Assembly (NCBI GenBank): GCA_946527725.1
Contig: CAMMYM010000006.1
Location: forward strand, 1-33,848
Source of the DNA: an uncultured Clostridia bacterium
GTDB taxonomy: Bacteria; Bacillota; Clostridia; Christensenellales; Aristaeellaceae
Direction of reading: 5' to 3'
DNA: 33,848 nt
Shown here: piece after piece, positions 1 to 8,503 of the stretch
Layout of the letters: each line of letters opens with the position of its first letter
How positions within the stretch are numbered: position 1 is the stretch's first letter
The notes under the pieces: model-generated
What the model was told of the DNA's origin: nothing
Databases searched by the model: none
The model's input: only the letters and a program-made list of their open reading frames with translations
Made by a program: the position numbers and the translations under genes

Positions 1-360
1 GATTTAAGGATCGCTTCAGCAGCAACAACCCGGGAGGAAATCGGGAATGACATTTATCCGCCTATGAAGAAGGCGCTGATCAGCAGCGGATATGAATGCC
101 TGCGGCATGCGGCCAGGCAGACAGCGCGTGCGGATTATCTGAATTGGGATTATATTATCGGTATGGATGATGAAAACATGTGGGATATGAAGCATATCTA
201 CGGAGGGGATCCGGACGGCAAACTGTCCATGCTGATGGACTGGGCAGGGCAGCCGGGCAGGGAAATTGACGATCCCTGGTATACGCGGGATTTCAATGGA
301 GCGTTGAAACAAATCGAGGAAGGCTGCCGGGGAGTGCTGGAAAGGGTAAAGCATGGATGA
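1..360 (+). CDS. Low-molecular-weight protein-tyrosine-phosphatase family, 5' truncated by window edge
   Basis: Frame 1 is open from base 1 (DLRIASAATTREEIGNDIYPPMKKAL...ARQTARADYLNWDYIIGMDDENMWDMKHIYGG...IDDPWYTRDF). The DYIIGMDxxN and DPWYTxDF segments match the LMW-PTP C-terminal half. Confidence 0.85.
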   Translation, partial: DLRIASAATTREEIGNDIYPPMKKALISSGYECLRHAARQTARADYLNWDYIIGMDDENMWDMKHIYGGDPDGKLSMLMDWAGQPGREIDDPWYTRDFNGALKQIEEGCRGVLERVKHG

Positions 361-844
361 GGTATTGAAGAAAGCAAGGGAAGCGCTCACCGCGGTAACA
401 CCGCTCCGGTCCGACTGCGGAAAGGTCTGTGGGGCAAGATGCTGCCGTTCCATGGACGGAGAGGTAACCGGTATGCTGCTGTTTCCCGGCGAAGAAGAGG
501 CATATCTTGACAAAAAAGGCTGGCAGGTTCTGAAAACAAAAAGCGGCCTGCTGGCCGTCTGCCCCGGAGAATGCGACCGGACCGAACGGCCGCTGGCCTG
601 CCGTATTTTTCCGCTGCTGCCGGTGATTCGGGACGGGAAGGTGAAAATTGCAGCGGATGAACGGGCACGGGCAGTATGCCCGCTGCTCCGGCAGGGAATC
701 AAAGGCATGGATCCTGCATTCAGGGAGGCTGTCAGGCAGGCGGGAGAGGTCCTGGCGGAAAAGCCAGAACAACGCCTGTTCCTGGAAATGTTGACAGCCG
801 GGCAGGACGAACTGAAAATACTCCGGGAAAGACTCGGAGGATAA
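353..844 (+). CDS. Cysteine-cluster protein, YkgJ/zinc-iron-chelating-like
   Basis: 163-aa ORF with CGKVCGARCC ... CPGECDRTERPLACRIFP ... CPLL. ATG overlaps the upstream stop by 8 nt. Confidence 0.6.
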   Translation: MDEVLKKAREALTAVTPLRSDCGKVCGARCCRSMDGEVTGMLLFPGEEEAYLDKKGWQVLKTKSGLLAVCPGECDRTERPLACRIFPLLPVIRDGKVKIAADERARAVCPLLRQGIKGMDPAFREAVRQAGEVLAEKPEQRLFLEMLTAGQDELKILRERLGG

Positions 845-914
845 CAGCATTCTGCTGTCCGCAGGAGAAACAGCACAAAAGCATGAAACAGGCACCGGAT
901 CAGCCGCAGAACAA

Positions 915-943
915 TTGAACCGGAAAGGAAAGGATAGTATAAT
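915..943 (+). promoter_or_regulatory. sigmaA-type promoter for the methyltransferase gene
   Basis: TTGAAC (915-920), 17-bp spacer, TATAAT (938-943). Confidence 0.65.
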
Positions 944-986
944 ATAATAGACAGGATTATTGCGGACAACTGAACAGGAGGCGCCC

Positions 987-2198
987 ATGTTTGAACAGAT
1001 CAATGTGGACAGGGAAATATTCGGGCAGGGGGAAAACCTGCTGCGCTGCGGCAATGTGATGGCACTGCCGGATGAATTCCGTGCGCTGTACGGACAGGCG
1101 CAGTGTGTCTATCTGGATCCGCCTTTTATGACGGGAGAGAAATTTATGCGCAGGCGCCCGTACGGGGAGCAGGGATGGCGTACCGGCAATCCTGCACCGC
1201 GGTATCCGGCATATGAGGACAGGTATACCGGAGAGAAGGAATACCTGCGGTTGCTCCGCAGGCTCGTCGGCGCGGCAAAAAACCTGCTGAACGAGACCGG
1301 GGTGTTTTACCTGCACCTGGACTGGCGTATGGCGGCACAGGCGCGGATTATGTGCGACAACGTGTTCGGCAAGACACGCTTCCTGAACGAAATCATCTGG
1401 GGCTATGAGAGCGGAGGGCGTTCGAGGAGACATTTTTCCAGGAAGCACGATGTGATCCTGTTATATGCGAAAAGCCAGAAATACCGCTTTGACCTGACGA
1501 AAGTGCCGCTGCCGAGGGAGGAACGCCGGAACCATATGGCACGCGGAAAGGACGAACAGGGGCGGATGTTCTCAAAGATTGTCTCCAACGGCAAGGAGTA
1601 CCGTTACTACGACGACGAACCTGTGTATCCCGGTGACGTGTGGACGGATATCGGATTCCTGCAGCAGCGCGATCCGGAGAGGACAGGGTATGCTACGCAG
1701 AAGCCGCTGAAGCTGCTTGAGCGGCTGCTGCTGCCTGTTACGAATCCGGGGGACCTGGTGGTGGATCTTTGCTGCGGCAGCGGAACCGCACTGGAAGCGG
1801 CACAGCGGCTGGGATGCCGTTTTGCGGGGCTGGATGTGAATCCGGAAGCGATTGCAATTGCGCTGTCCCGGCTGAAAACGGATAACCTGACGGTGATCTG
1901 TCCCTGCGGAAAAGGAAAAGCGGAACTGCTGGCGGGAGACGATCCTGAAAGCGGGCGTTTCCGGATGGACGGGCTGAAAGAGGAACATCCGCAATTTCCC
2001 GCAAAATCGACGCCGATGGATAACCTGGAAGCCTGGGATATCGGAAGGATTGAGGACGGCGTCTTTTATGCGGAGCAGAGTTTCCGCCGCAGCTTCCGGT
2101 ATCCGGAACTGACACAGTCCCTGCGCTCAGAGCCGGGGTGCATCCGGGCGGTCATGACGACAGACGCAGCGGGAATCCGGAGAGCCTATATCCGTTGA
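987..2198 (+). CDS. Site-specific DNA methyltransferase (beta-class, N6-adenine/N4-cytosine type), orphan
   Basis: VYLDPPF (motif IV) near the N-terminus; YATQKPLKLLERLLLPVTNPGDLVVDLCCGSGTALEAAQRLGCRFAGLDVNPEAI (motif X/I/II) near the C-terminus. Start taken at ATG 987 after AGGAGG; ORF track extends to 960. Confidence 0.85.
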   Translation: MFEQINVDREIFGQGENLLRCGNVMALPDEFRALYGQAQCVYLDPPFMTGEKFMRRRPYGEQGWRTGNPAPRYPAYEDRYTGEKEYLRLLRRLVGAAKNLLNETGVFYLHLDWRMAAQARIMCDNVFGKTRFLNEIIWGYESGGRSRRHFSRKHDVILLYAKSQKYRFDLTKVPLPREERRNHMARGKDEQGRMFSKIVSNGKEYRYYDDEPVYPGDVWTDIGFLQQRDPERTGYATQKPLKLLERLLLPVTNPGDLVVDLCCGSGTALEAAQRLGCRFAGLDVNPEAIAIALSRLKTDNLTVICPCGKGKAELLAGDDPESGRFRMDGLKEEHPQFPAKSTPMDNLEAWDIGRIEDGVFYAEQSFRRSFRYPELTQSLRSEPGCIRAVMTTDAAGIRRAYIR

Positions 2199-2214
2199 AA
2201 TCTTTTTGTTCCCC

Positions 2215-2243
2215 TTGTCTTTTGCGGGAACGGGTGATACGAT
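2215..2243 (+). promoter_or_regulatory. Putative recA promoter
   Basis: TTGTCT (2215-2220), 17-bp spacer, TACGAT (2238-2243). Confidence 0.45.
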
Positions 2244-2245
2244 AT

Positions 2246-2279
2246 TCTCACATAAAAGGACTGCCTTTTGGCGGTGAGA
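2246..2279 (+). promoter_or_regulatory. recA 5'-leader hairpin
   Basis: Outer stem TCTCAC/GTGAGA (2246-2251/2274-2279), inner stem AAAAGG/CCTTTT (2254-2259/2264-2269), loop ACTG. Confidence 0.5.
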
Positions 2280-2295
2280 TTCGAAGCGTGAAAGG

Positions 2296-3441
2296 ATGAT
2301 ACGGATGGCGGCGAAGAAAGCGGCGAAAGCCGAAAAAGAAGTTCAGACGAATATCCAGGAGGAGAAGCTCAAAGCCCTTGAGCATGCCCTGGCAGATCTT
2401 GATAAGCAGTTCGGCAAGGGTGCCGTGATGAAGATGGGCGCGGATGCCATCGGGAAGGATATCCCCGTGATTCCCACCGGATGCCTGACCCTCGATTACG
2501 CGCTGGGCGTAGGCGGAATACCCCGCGGCCGTATTGTTGAGATTTACGGACCGGAATCTTCCGGCAAGACAACTGTCGCGCTGCATGTTGTGGCTGAAGC
2601 GCAAAAGGCCGGCGGAATCGCCGCATTTGTAGACGCAGAGCATGCGCTGGATCCCCTGTATGCCAAAAAGCTCGGAGTGAATATTGACGAACTGTACGTT
2701 TCCCAGCCGGACACAGGCGAGCAGGCGCTTGAGATTGCGGAAGCCCTGGTGCGCAGCGGTGCCCTGGACGTCGTGGTGATTGACTCCGTGGCAGCCCTTG
2801 TGCCGAAAGCGGAGATTGACGGCGAAATGGGGGACTCTTTTGTAGGCCTGCAGGCAAGGCTGATGAGCCAGGCGCTGCGCAAACTCACCGGCGTTATCAA
2901 CAAGACGGGATGCGTGGCAATTTTCATTAACCAGCTGCGTGAAAAGGTCGGCGTGATGTACGGTAATCCGGAAACAACACCCGGCGGCCGCGCACTGAAA
3001 TTCTACTCTTCTGTCCGGCTTGATGTCCGGAAAGGCGAACAGCTGAAAAACGGCACGGAAGTGATCGGTAACCGCACCAAGGTCAAGGTGGTCAAGAATA
3101 AGGTGGCACCGCCCTTCCGTGTTGCGGAATTCGATATCATTTACGGCGAGGGCATCAGCACAGAGGGGACCCTGCTGGACCTGGCGGTGGAGCGTGATAT
3201 TATCCACAAGAGCGGTGCGTTCTTCTCCTATGAGGACCAAAGGCTTGCCCAGGGGCGTGATAACGCGAGGATGTACCTGAAGACCCATCCGGAACTGACA
3301 GCCGAGATCGACAGGAAGATCCGTGCGCAGCTCTTTGCCGCCAAGGAAATCACGGATGCGGAACAGTCGGCTATCGCGGCCCAGGCCGAAGAGGAAGAGG
3401 ACGACCTGGCCCTGCTCGAGGAAGATCTCGGAGGCGAATGA
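2296..3441 (+). CDS. recA: Recombinase RecA
   Basis: GPESSGKTT Walker [74 protein letters not shown]. Start could be 2296 or 2305. Confidence 0.98.
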   Translation: MIRMAAKKAAKAEKEVQTNIQEEKLKALEHALADLDKQFGKGAVMKMGADAIGKDIPVIPTGCLTLDYALGVGGIPRGRIVEIYGPESSGKTTVALHVVAEAQKAGGIAAFVDAEHALDPLYAKKLGVNIDELYVSQPDTGEQALEIAEALVRSGALDVVVIDSVAALVPKAEIDGEMGDSFVGLQARLMSQALRKLTGVINKTGCVAIFINQLREKVGVMYGNPETTPGGRALKFYSSVRLDVRKGEQLKNGTEVIGNRTKVKVVKNKVAPPFRVAEFDIIYGEGISTEGTLLDLAVERDIIHKSGAFFSYEDQRLAQGRDNARMYLKTHPELTAEIDRKIRAQLFAAKEITDAEQSAIAAQAEEEEDDLALLEEDLGGE

Positions 3442-3476
3442 ACGGTATCCCGCATGACACTATGGAATGCACATTG

Positions 3477-3503
3477 TTAGCACTCGCATCAAGCGAGTGC
3501 TAA
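3477..3503 (+). promoter_or_regulatory. CIRCE element (HrcA operator), perfect consensus
   Basis: TTAGCACTC-GCATCAAGC-GAGTGCTAA: exact 9-N9-9 inverted repeat. Confidence 0.97.
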
Positions 3504-3510
3504 TTTTTTC

Positions 3511-3539
3511 TTGCAATTGCATATATGCGGTGATACAAT
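3511..3539 (+). promoter_or_regulatory. Putative htpG promoter
   Basis: TTGCAA (3511-3516), 17-bp spacer, TACAAT (3534-3539). Confidence 0.65.
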
Positions 3540-3556
3540 ACCTGCGTAAAATATTT

Positions 3557-3574
3557 TGCCTGCATCGGCAGGCA
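3557..3574 (+). promoter_or_regulatory. htpG 5'-leader hairpin
   Basis: TGCCTGC-ATCG-GCAGGCA: perfect 7-bp arms with tetraloop, just upstream of the RBS. Confidence 0.6.
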
Positions 3575-3592
3575 CGGAAGGAAGTTCAGAGC

Positions 3593-5494
3593 ATGGCAGT
3601 CAGAAACGAAAAGGGTTCTGTATCAATTGAAGCGCAGAATATCATGCCGGTCATCAAGCGCTGGCTGTATTCAGATAAGGATATTTTTCTCCGGGAGGCA
3701 GTTTCCAACGCCTGCGACGCGATTACGAAGTTCAGGATGCTTCATCCGGACAGCGAGGAAGCGATGACGGTCAGCGTCGCTGTGGACAAGGAAAAGAAAA
3801 CGATCCGCATATCCGATACAGGTATCGGCATGACGGATGAGGAAGTCCGCAAATACATCAACCAAGTGGCGTTTTCCGGTGCGAGCGAGTTCATGAAACA
3901 GTTTGAGGATAAGCCGGAGGAGAAGGGCGATATCATCGGCCATTTCGGACTTGGCTTCTATTCTGTTTTTATGGTCAGCGACCAGGTCGAAATAGAGACG
4001 CTCAGCAGCGGGGAAGGCGCGGAGCCGGTCCACTGGGTATCGGAAGACGGTATGGGATTTGAAATTTCCGAAGGCAGCCGGAAGGAGCACGGAACCGACA
4101 TTATCCTGCACATTTCCGAAGAGGAAAAGGAATTCCTGGAACTGTGGAAGGTTCGGGAAGTGCTGAACCGCTACTGCGGATATATGGCTTATCCCGTAAT
4201 GCTCGAGGATGTAAACGCCAAACCGGTTGAAAAGGATGTCCCGGTCGGCGACGAGAAAAACGAGGACGGCACGCCGAAGACCGAAAAGGTCATGGAGATG
4301 CCGAAACCCCAGCAGATCAACGACACTGCGCCGCTGTGGCTGAAGAAGCCGGCAGACTGCACGGATGACGAATACAAATCCTTCTATCACAAGGTATTCA
4401 TGGACTTTGACGATCCGCTGTTCTGGATTCACCTGAACGTGGATTATCCGTTCAATCTGAAGGGAATCCTGTACTTCCCGAAGCTGAAGAACGATTTCGG
4501 CACCCATGAAGGGCAGATCAAGCTTTTTGCGGGGCAGGTATTCGTGGCAGACAATATCAAAGAAGTGATTCCGGAATTCCTGATGCTGCTCAAAGGCGTT
4601 ATCGACTGTCCTGACCTGCCGCTGAATGTCAGCCGTTCCTTCCTCCAGAATGACGGCTATGTCAAAAAAATCAGCGCCCACATTACCAAGAAGGTGGCAG
4701 ACAAGCTGAACAGCCTGATGAATACGGAGCGGGAAACATACGAGGGCTATTGGGACGATATCGCTCCTTTCGTCAAATACGGCGCCATCAAGGACAAGAA
4801 GTTCTATGACCAGGTGAAAGGATCTATCCTGCTGAAGAAGACAGACGGAAAGTATTCCACGATCGCGGAATACAGGGCTGCGAACTTCGACAAGACAGAC
4901 AAGAAGATCTATTATACCAACGATGAGAAGCGCCAGGCTGCTTCCGTGAAGCTTTACACCGACCGCGGCATCGAGGTCGCCGTCATGAATACGCTGATCG
5001 ACGGCAATTTCATGTCCTTCATGGAATATGAGGGCAGCGAAGACGACCGGGTGAGCTTCGCCAGGGTGGATGCCGACATCGACGGCCTGAAGGAGGAATC
5101 CGAGGAAGGAAAGGACCTGGATGCGGAAAAGCTGCAGAAGCTGTTCCGCGGCGCACTGGGAAAAGATAACCTGGAAGTGAAGCTGGAATCCCTGGGAGAT
5201 GCGGGCATGACCGCGATGGTTACAGAAGACGAACAGATGCGCCGGTATAAGGAAATGAGCCGGATTTACGGACAGAACTTCCCGATGCCGGACAGCTTTA
5301 CACTGGTGCTGAACCGCCGGAACGAGACCGTCCGGGCATTGGCGGAACGGGATCCGGAGGATGAGACAACAAAGATGCTCTGCTGCCAGGTGTACGACCT
5401 GGCCCGCATGGCCGCGCAGCCGCTGGAAGCCGGGGAAATCACGGCATTCCTTGAGAGAAGCAGGAAGATCCTGAACATGGTTGCGAAAGGATGA
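3593..5494 (+). CDS. htpG: Molecular chaperone HtpG (Hsp90)
   Basis: IFLREAVSNACDAITKFR, RISDTGIGMT, GHFGLGFYSVFMVSDQVEIET. Start at ATG 3593 after GGAAGGAAG; the ORF-track start (3467) would run through the CIRCE and promoter. Confidence 0.95.
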   Translation: MAVRNEKGSVSIEAQNIMPVIKRWLYSDKDIFLREAVSNACDAITKFRMLHPDSEEAMTVSVAVDKEKKTIRISDTGIGMTDEEVRKYINQVAFSGASEFMKQFEDKPEEKGDIIGHFGLGFYSVFMVSDQVEIETLSSGEGAEPVHWVSEDGMGFEISEGSRKEHGTDIILHISEEEKEFLELWKVREVLNRYCGYMAYPVMLEDVNAKPVEKDVPVGDEKNEDGTPKTEKVMEMPKPQQINDTAPLWLKKPADCTDDEYKSFYHKVFMDFDDPLFWIHLNVDYPFNLKGILYFPKLKNDFGTHEGQIKLFAGQVFVADNIKEVIPEFLMLLKGVIDCPDLPLNVSRSFLQNDGYVKKISAHITKKVADKLNSLMNTERETYEGYWDDIAPFVKYGAIKDKKFYDQVKGSILLKKTDGKYSTIAEYRAANFDKTDKKIYYTNDEKRQAASVKLYTDRGIEVAVMNTLIDGNFMSFMEYEGSEDDRVSFARVDADIDGLKEESEEGKDLDAEKLQKLFRGALGKDNLEVKLESLGDAGMTAMVTEDEQMRRYKEMSRIYGQNFPMPDSFTLVLNRRNETVRALAERDPEDETTKMLCCQVYDLARMAAQPLEAGEITAFLERSRKILNMVAKG

Positions 5495-5498
5495 AACC

Positions 5499-6113
5499 AT
5501 GAGCGAATACGTTTCGATCAAGCCTTCCACAATGCTGAATCCTACCCCTGTGGTGCTGATCAGCTGCGCAGATAAGAACAATCCCGGGAAGAACGACCTG
5601 GTGACCGCAGCCTGGGCGGGTACGGTTAATTCTGAACCGCCGATGGTATCGGTCAGCCTGAGAAAAGAAAGGTTTTCCCACGGACTGATATCCGGTTCAG
5701 GTGAATTTGTCGTGAACCTGGTGGACGAGAACCTGGCAAAAGCTACGGATTTCTGCGGCGTACGCAGCGGCAGGGATATGGACAAGGCGAAGGGACTTGG
5801 CCTGAAAATGGTTCCTGCAGAAAAAATGGTAACAGCGCCCCGGGTGGACGGAGCGCCGGTCAGCCTGAGCTGCAGGGTAAAGCAGGTGCTTCCGCTGGGA
5901 AGCCATGACATGTTTCTTGCCGAGGTGACGGCTGTGTCCGTCAGGAAAGACCTCCTGGACGATACCGGGGCGCTTCACCTGGAAAAGGCGGGACTTATCG
6001 CCTACAGCCACGGGCTGTACCACAGGCTGGGGGAAGTGATCGGCTTTTTCGGATGGTCCGTTGCAAGGCCGGAAGTGCTGGAGAAACGCATGGCCGCGTT
6101 CGGCGGAAAGTAA
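5499..6113 (+). CDS. Flavin reductase family protein (flavoredoxin/DIM6-NTAB-like)
   Basis: MSEYVSIKPSTMLNPTPVVLISCADKNNPGKNDLVTAAWAGTVNSEPPMVSVSLRKERFSHGLI...GEFVVNLV. Start 5499 is 4 nt after the htpG stop. Confidence 0.85.
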   Translation: MSEYVSIKPSTMLNPTPVVLISCADKNNPGKNDLVTAAWAGTVNSEPPMVSVSLRKERFSHGLISGSGEFVVNLVDENLAKATDFCGVRSGRDMDKAKGLGLKMVPAEKMVTAPRVDGAPVSLSCRVKQVLPLGSHDMFLAEVTAVSVRKDLLDDTGALHLEKAGLIAYSHGLYHRLGEVIGFFGWSVARPEVLEKRMAAFGGK

Positions 6114-6132
6114 ATCGTGTATATGTCACAGC

Positions 6133-6163
6133 AGGACCGCGGGAACCGGAGTACCCGCGGCCT
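6133..6163 (+). terminator. Hairpin between convergent flavin reductase and recO genes
   Basis: CCGCGGG (6137-6143) / CCCGCGG (6154-6160), 10-nt loop, extendable with one bulge. Followed by a short T-rich stretch. Confidence 0.5.
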
Positions 6164-6165
6164 TG

Positions 6166-6897
6166 TTATTCTTCCGGGAGAAGGGCGGCGCTTTTGAGGC
6201 GGCGGCCAAGCTTATCCTCCACATAATTGCGAAGGATCGCGAAAGGCGCTTCAGCTTCTCCGGTGTTGATCCAGGAGGCGGAACCTGCAGTCAGCGCCTG
6301 GCGCATCCAGCGGACGTTTTCCGCGGAGAGCGGCACCTGCTCCTTTGTCCGCCGGCAGTTCGTGCAGCAGAGGCCGCCCTCGGCAGCGTCGAAAAAGGCG
6401 GGGGAATCTTCACCAAGCTTTTTTCCGCACAGCGCACAGTGGTTCAGCCTCGGCTTAAAGCCCTGGCAGGCTGAAAAGTGAAGCAGGAAGCCAGCCAGGA
6501 GGGGTTTCCAGGGCTGGTCTGAAAAGGCAAGGCGGGAGAGCGTGTGCAGCAGCAGCATGAAGAGCTCCTGCTGTTCCTGCTCAGGTTCTGCAACGGCTTC
6601 GGCAAGGCTCAGCAGCCACATGCCGCATGTCAGGCGGGCATAATCATTGCGGAGAGGATAGAAAGTTTCGATCAGATGGACGGAGGTTACGGTCATGTGG
6701 CCTCCGGCTTCAATCATCATATAGTCTCCGAGGCTGAACGGTTCCGCAGCGTTCAGGTTATGGGATTTCGGTTTCCGGCAGTTCCGGACGATTGCGTCGA
6801 TCCTTCCGCGGGAAGGACTGAGCAGGGTGACCATACGGTCATAATCCCGGTAATTTACCCGGCGAAGGACAATAGCGGTATTTTCAGTCTGAATCAT
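6166..6897 (-). CDS. recO: DNA repair protein RecO
   Basis: MIQTENTAIVLRRVNYRDYDRMVTLLSPSRGRIDAIVRNCRKPKS...; C-terminal CALCGKKL...CCTNC zinc-binding motif. Confidence 0.92.
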   Translation of the reverse strand: MIQTENTAIVLRRVNYRDYDRMVTLLSPSRGRIDAIVRNCRKPKSHNLNAAEPFSLGDYMMIEAGGHMTVTSVHLIETFYPLRNDYARLTCGMWLLSLAEAVAEPEQEQQELFMLLLHTLSRLAFSDQPWKPLLAGFLLHFSACQGFKPRLNHCALCGKKLGEDSPAFFDAAEGGLCCTNCRRTKEQVPLSAENVRWMRQALTAGSASWINTGEAEAPFAILRNYVEDKLGRRLKSAALLPEE

Positions 6898-6992
6898 TTC
6901 GGTAGTCTCCCGGTATGCATACGGAGTTGGCGAAAGCTTTATGCTATGCTATCATAGGCGTATAAAGATTGCAAGGAAATCAGGCTGTCGGA

Positions 6993-7619
6993 ATGGAGTG
7001 TGAGAACGTGGACGAGGTTTTGCTCCGGCGTGCGCAACGCGGCGACCCGGATGCATTCGAGCAGCTGATGACGCCGCTGGAGAAGATGGTCTGGCGCATT
7101 TGCTGGCACTATACAGGCGAACGGGAAGCGGCATCGGACTGCGGCCAGGATACGATGGTGCGGATCTGGAAAAACCTTGGGAATTACCGCGGGGACTGCG
7201 CGTTTGAAACATGGGTGTACCGGGTGGCCGCTAACTGCTGTATCGATTTCCTGCGAAAGAAGAAACGGGACAGGAGCGAATCCATCGAGCCGCTGAAGGA
7301 ACAGGGCTTTGATCCGCCGGATCCCAAGGCGGACACAGAGGAACAGGCAGTCCGGGAAGACGAACATGCGCGGCTGCGCGAATGCATCGCCCGGCTTCCG
7401 GAAGAGCAGCAGGAAGCACTTGTAATGACCCAGCTTGAGGGTGTTTCCTATGAGGCTGCTGCGGCCCGGCTGGGCGTTTCGGAGGGAACGGTCAAAAGCC
7501 GGGTAAACCGGGCAAAGGTAAAGCTGAAGGAATGGCTGTCGGAACAAGGGGAACTATCTCCGGGAGACGACGTCCAACAGAATGAAAAAGAGAACCGGAA
7601 GGGAGGGAATCGGCCGTGA
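6993..7619 (+). CDS. RNA polymerase sigma factor, ECF/sigma-70 family
   Basis: Region 2 (FEQLMTPLEKMVWRICWHYTGEREAASDCGQDTMVRIWKNLGNYRGDCAFETWVYRVAANCCIDFLRKKKR) and region 4 (LPEEQQEALVMTQLEGVSYEAAAARLGVSEGTVKSRVNRAKVKLKE). Exact start uncertain (6969/6993/7009). Confidence 0.92.
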   Translation: MECENVDEVLLRRAQRGDPDAFEQLMTPLEKMVWRICWHYTGEREAASDCGQDTMVRIWKNLGNYRGDCAFETWVYRVAANCCIDFLRKKKRDRSESIEPLKEQGFDPPDPKADTEEQAVREDEHARLRECIARLPEEQQEALVMTQLEGVSYEAAAARLGVSEGTVKSRVNRAKVKLKEWLSEQGELSPGDDVQQNEKENRKGGNRP

Positions 7620-8503
7620 CTCAGGACAGGGAGGAGAACCTGGACTCACTGGACAGGGAGCTTGCGCAGATGGCGCAGGATACGCCGGATATGCCGGACG
7701 ATTTCCATGCCCGCTGGACAGAAGAGATCCGCAAACAGGCGGAACCTGACGGGACTGCCTCGCGGAAAGAAAGCCACAGGCAATGGCGGTATGTGATGAG
7801 CGCCGCGGCCGTTTTCGTTTTCCTGATTTGCGGTACACTGCTGACAAGGAGCAATGGTGGGATGCATATGCAGGCAGGCAGCGTATCCGACCATGCTGCG
7901 CTTCCGGCTGAAACTCCTTTGCCGGAACAGGAAACGCTTTCGGTGATGCAGGATATGGCTGTTCCGCCGGAAACAAACCGGCCCGAACCCAGGAAATATG
8001 CAAATGCCGCAGGCGCCTCGATGAAGACGGCGGAAACAGCTGCGGAAGACAAAAATGCAGCCGGCATGGCGGAGGACACGGAAATAAGCCCGGATGAAGA
8101 AATGGCTGCGTATGGGGAAGCGCGTGAAGCCGTTAACAGTGCCGCATATGAAGACCGGGGAGACCTGCTGTCGGCTGCAGTGACAGCAATGCCGACGCCG
8201 AAGCCGGCTGTTTCCAGGACGGAAACTGCGGCAGCTGCGGAGATCCCGGCGGAAGCTGAAGCGGAAAAAGAAGAAACCGAGGAAGCCGCGGAGGAAACCG
8301 TGGCGGGAGCCGGAAAGTCCGCAGACGGTACAGAAGCGAAGCCGCAGGGGAAACAGGAAAGCGAATTTGTATCGTTCCTGAAGGACATGGGCATCTTTAC
8401 ACTCCGGACACTTGCCGTCGTGGCATGCGGGGCGGCACTGGCTTTCCTGGCAGCACTTCTTTACCGCCTGTACCGAAAGAACAAAAAGGGAGGTTCGCAT
8501 TGA
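7616..8503 (+). CDS. Putative membrane anti-sigma factor with two TM segments and a low-complexity Ala/Glu-rich middle region
   Basis: GTG start overlaps the sigma-factor stop (GTGA). TM segments YVMSAAAVFVFLICGTLL and LRTLAVVACGAALAFLAALLYRLYR. Function inferred from position and topology only. Confidence 0.65.
   Translation: MTQDREENLDSLDRELAQMAQDTPDMPDDFHARWTEEIRKQAEPDGTASRKESHRQWRYVMSAAAVFVFLICGTLLTRSNGGMHMQAGSVSDHAALPAETPLPEQETLSVMQDMAVPPETNRPEPRKYANAAGASMKTAETAAEDKNAAGMAEDTEISPDEEMAAYGEAREAVNSAAYEDRGDLLSAAVTAMPTPKPAVSRTETAAAAEIPAEAEAEKEETEEAAEETVAGAGKSADGTEAKPQGKQESEFVSFLKDMGIFTLRTLAVVACGAALAFLAALLYRLYRKNKKGGSH

Noticed and set aside
3467-3592. N-terminal extension of HtpG given by the ORF track
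   Set aside because: The segment contains the CIRCE, promoter and leader hairpin, and a good RBS precedes ATG 3593.
3671-5911. 746-aa minus-strand ORF antisense to htpG and the flavin reductase
   Set aside because: Fully opposite two well-supported genes. The translation has no recognisable domain and looks like a codon-bias shadow ORF.
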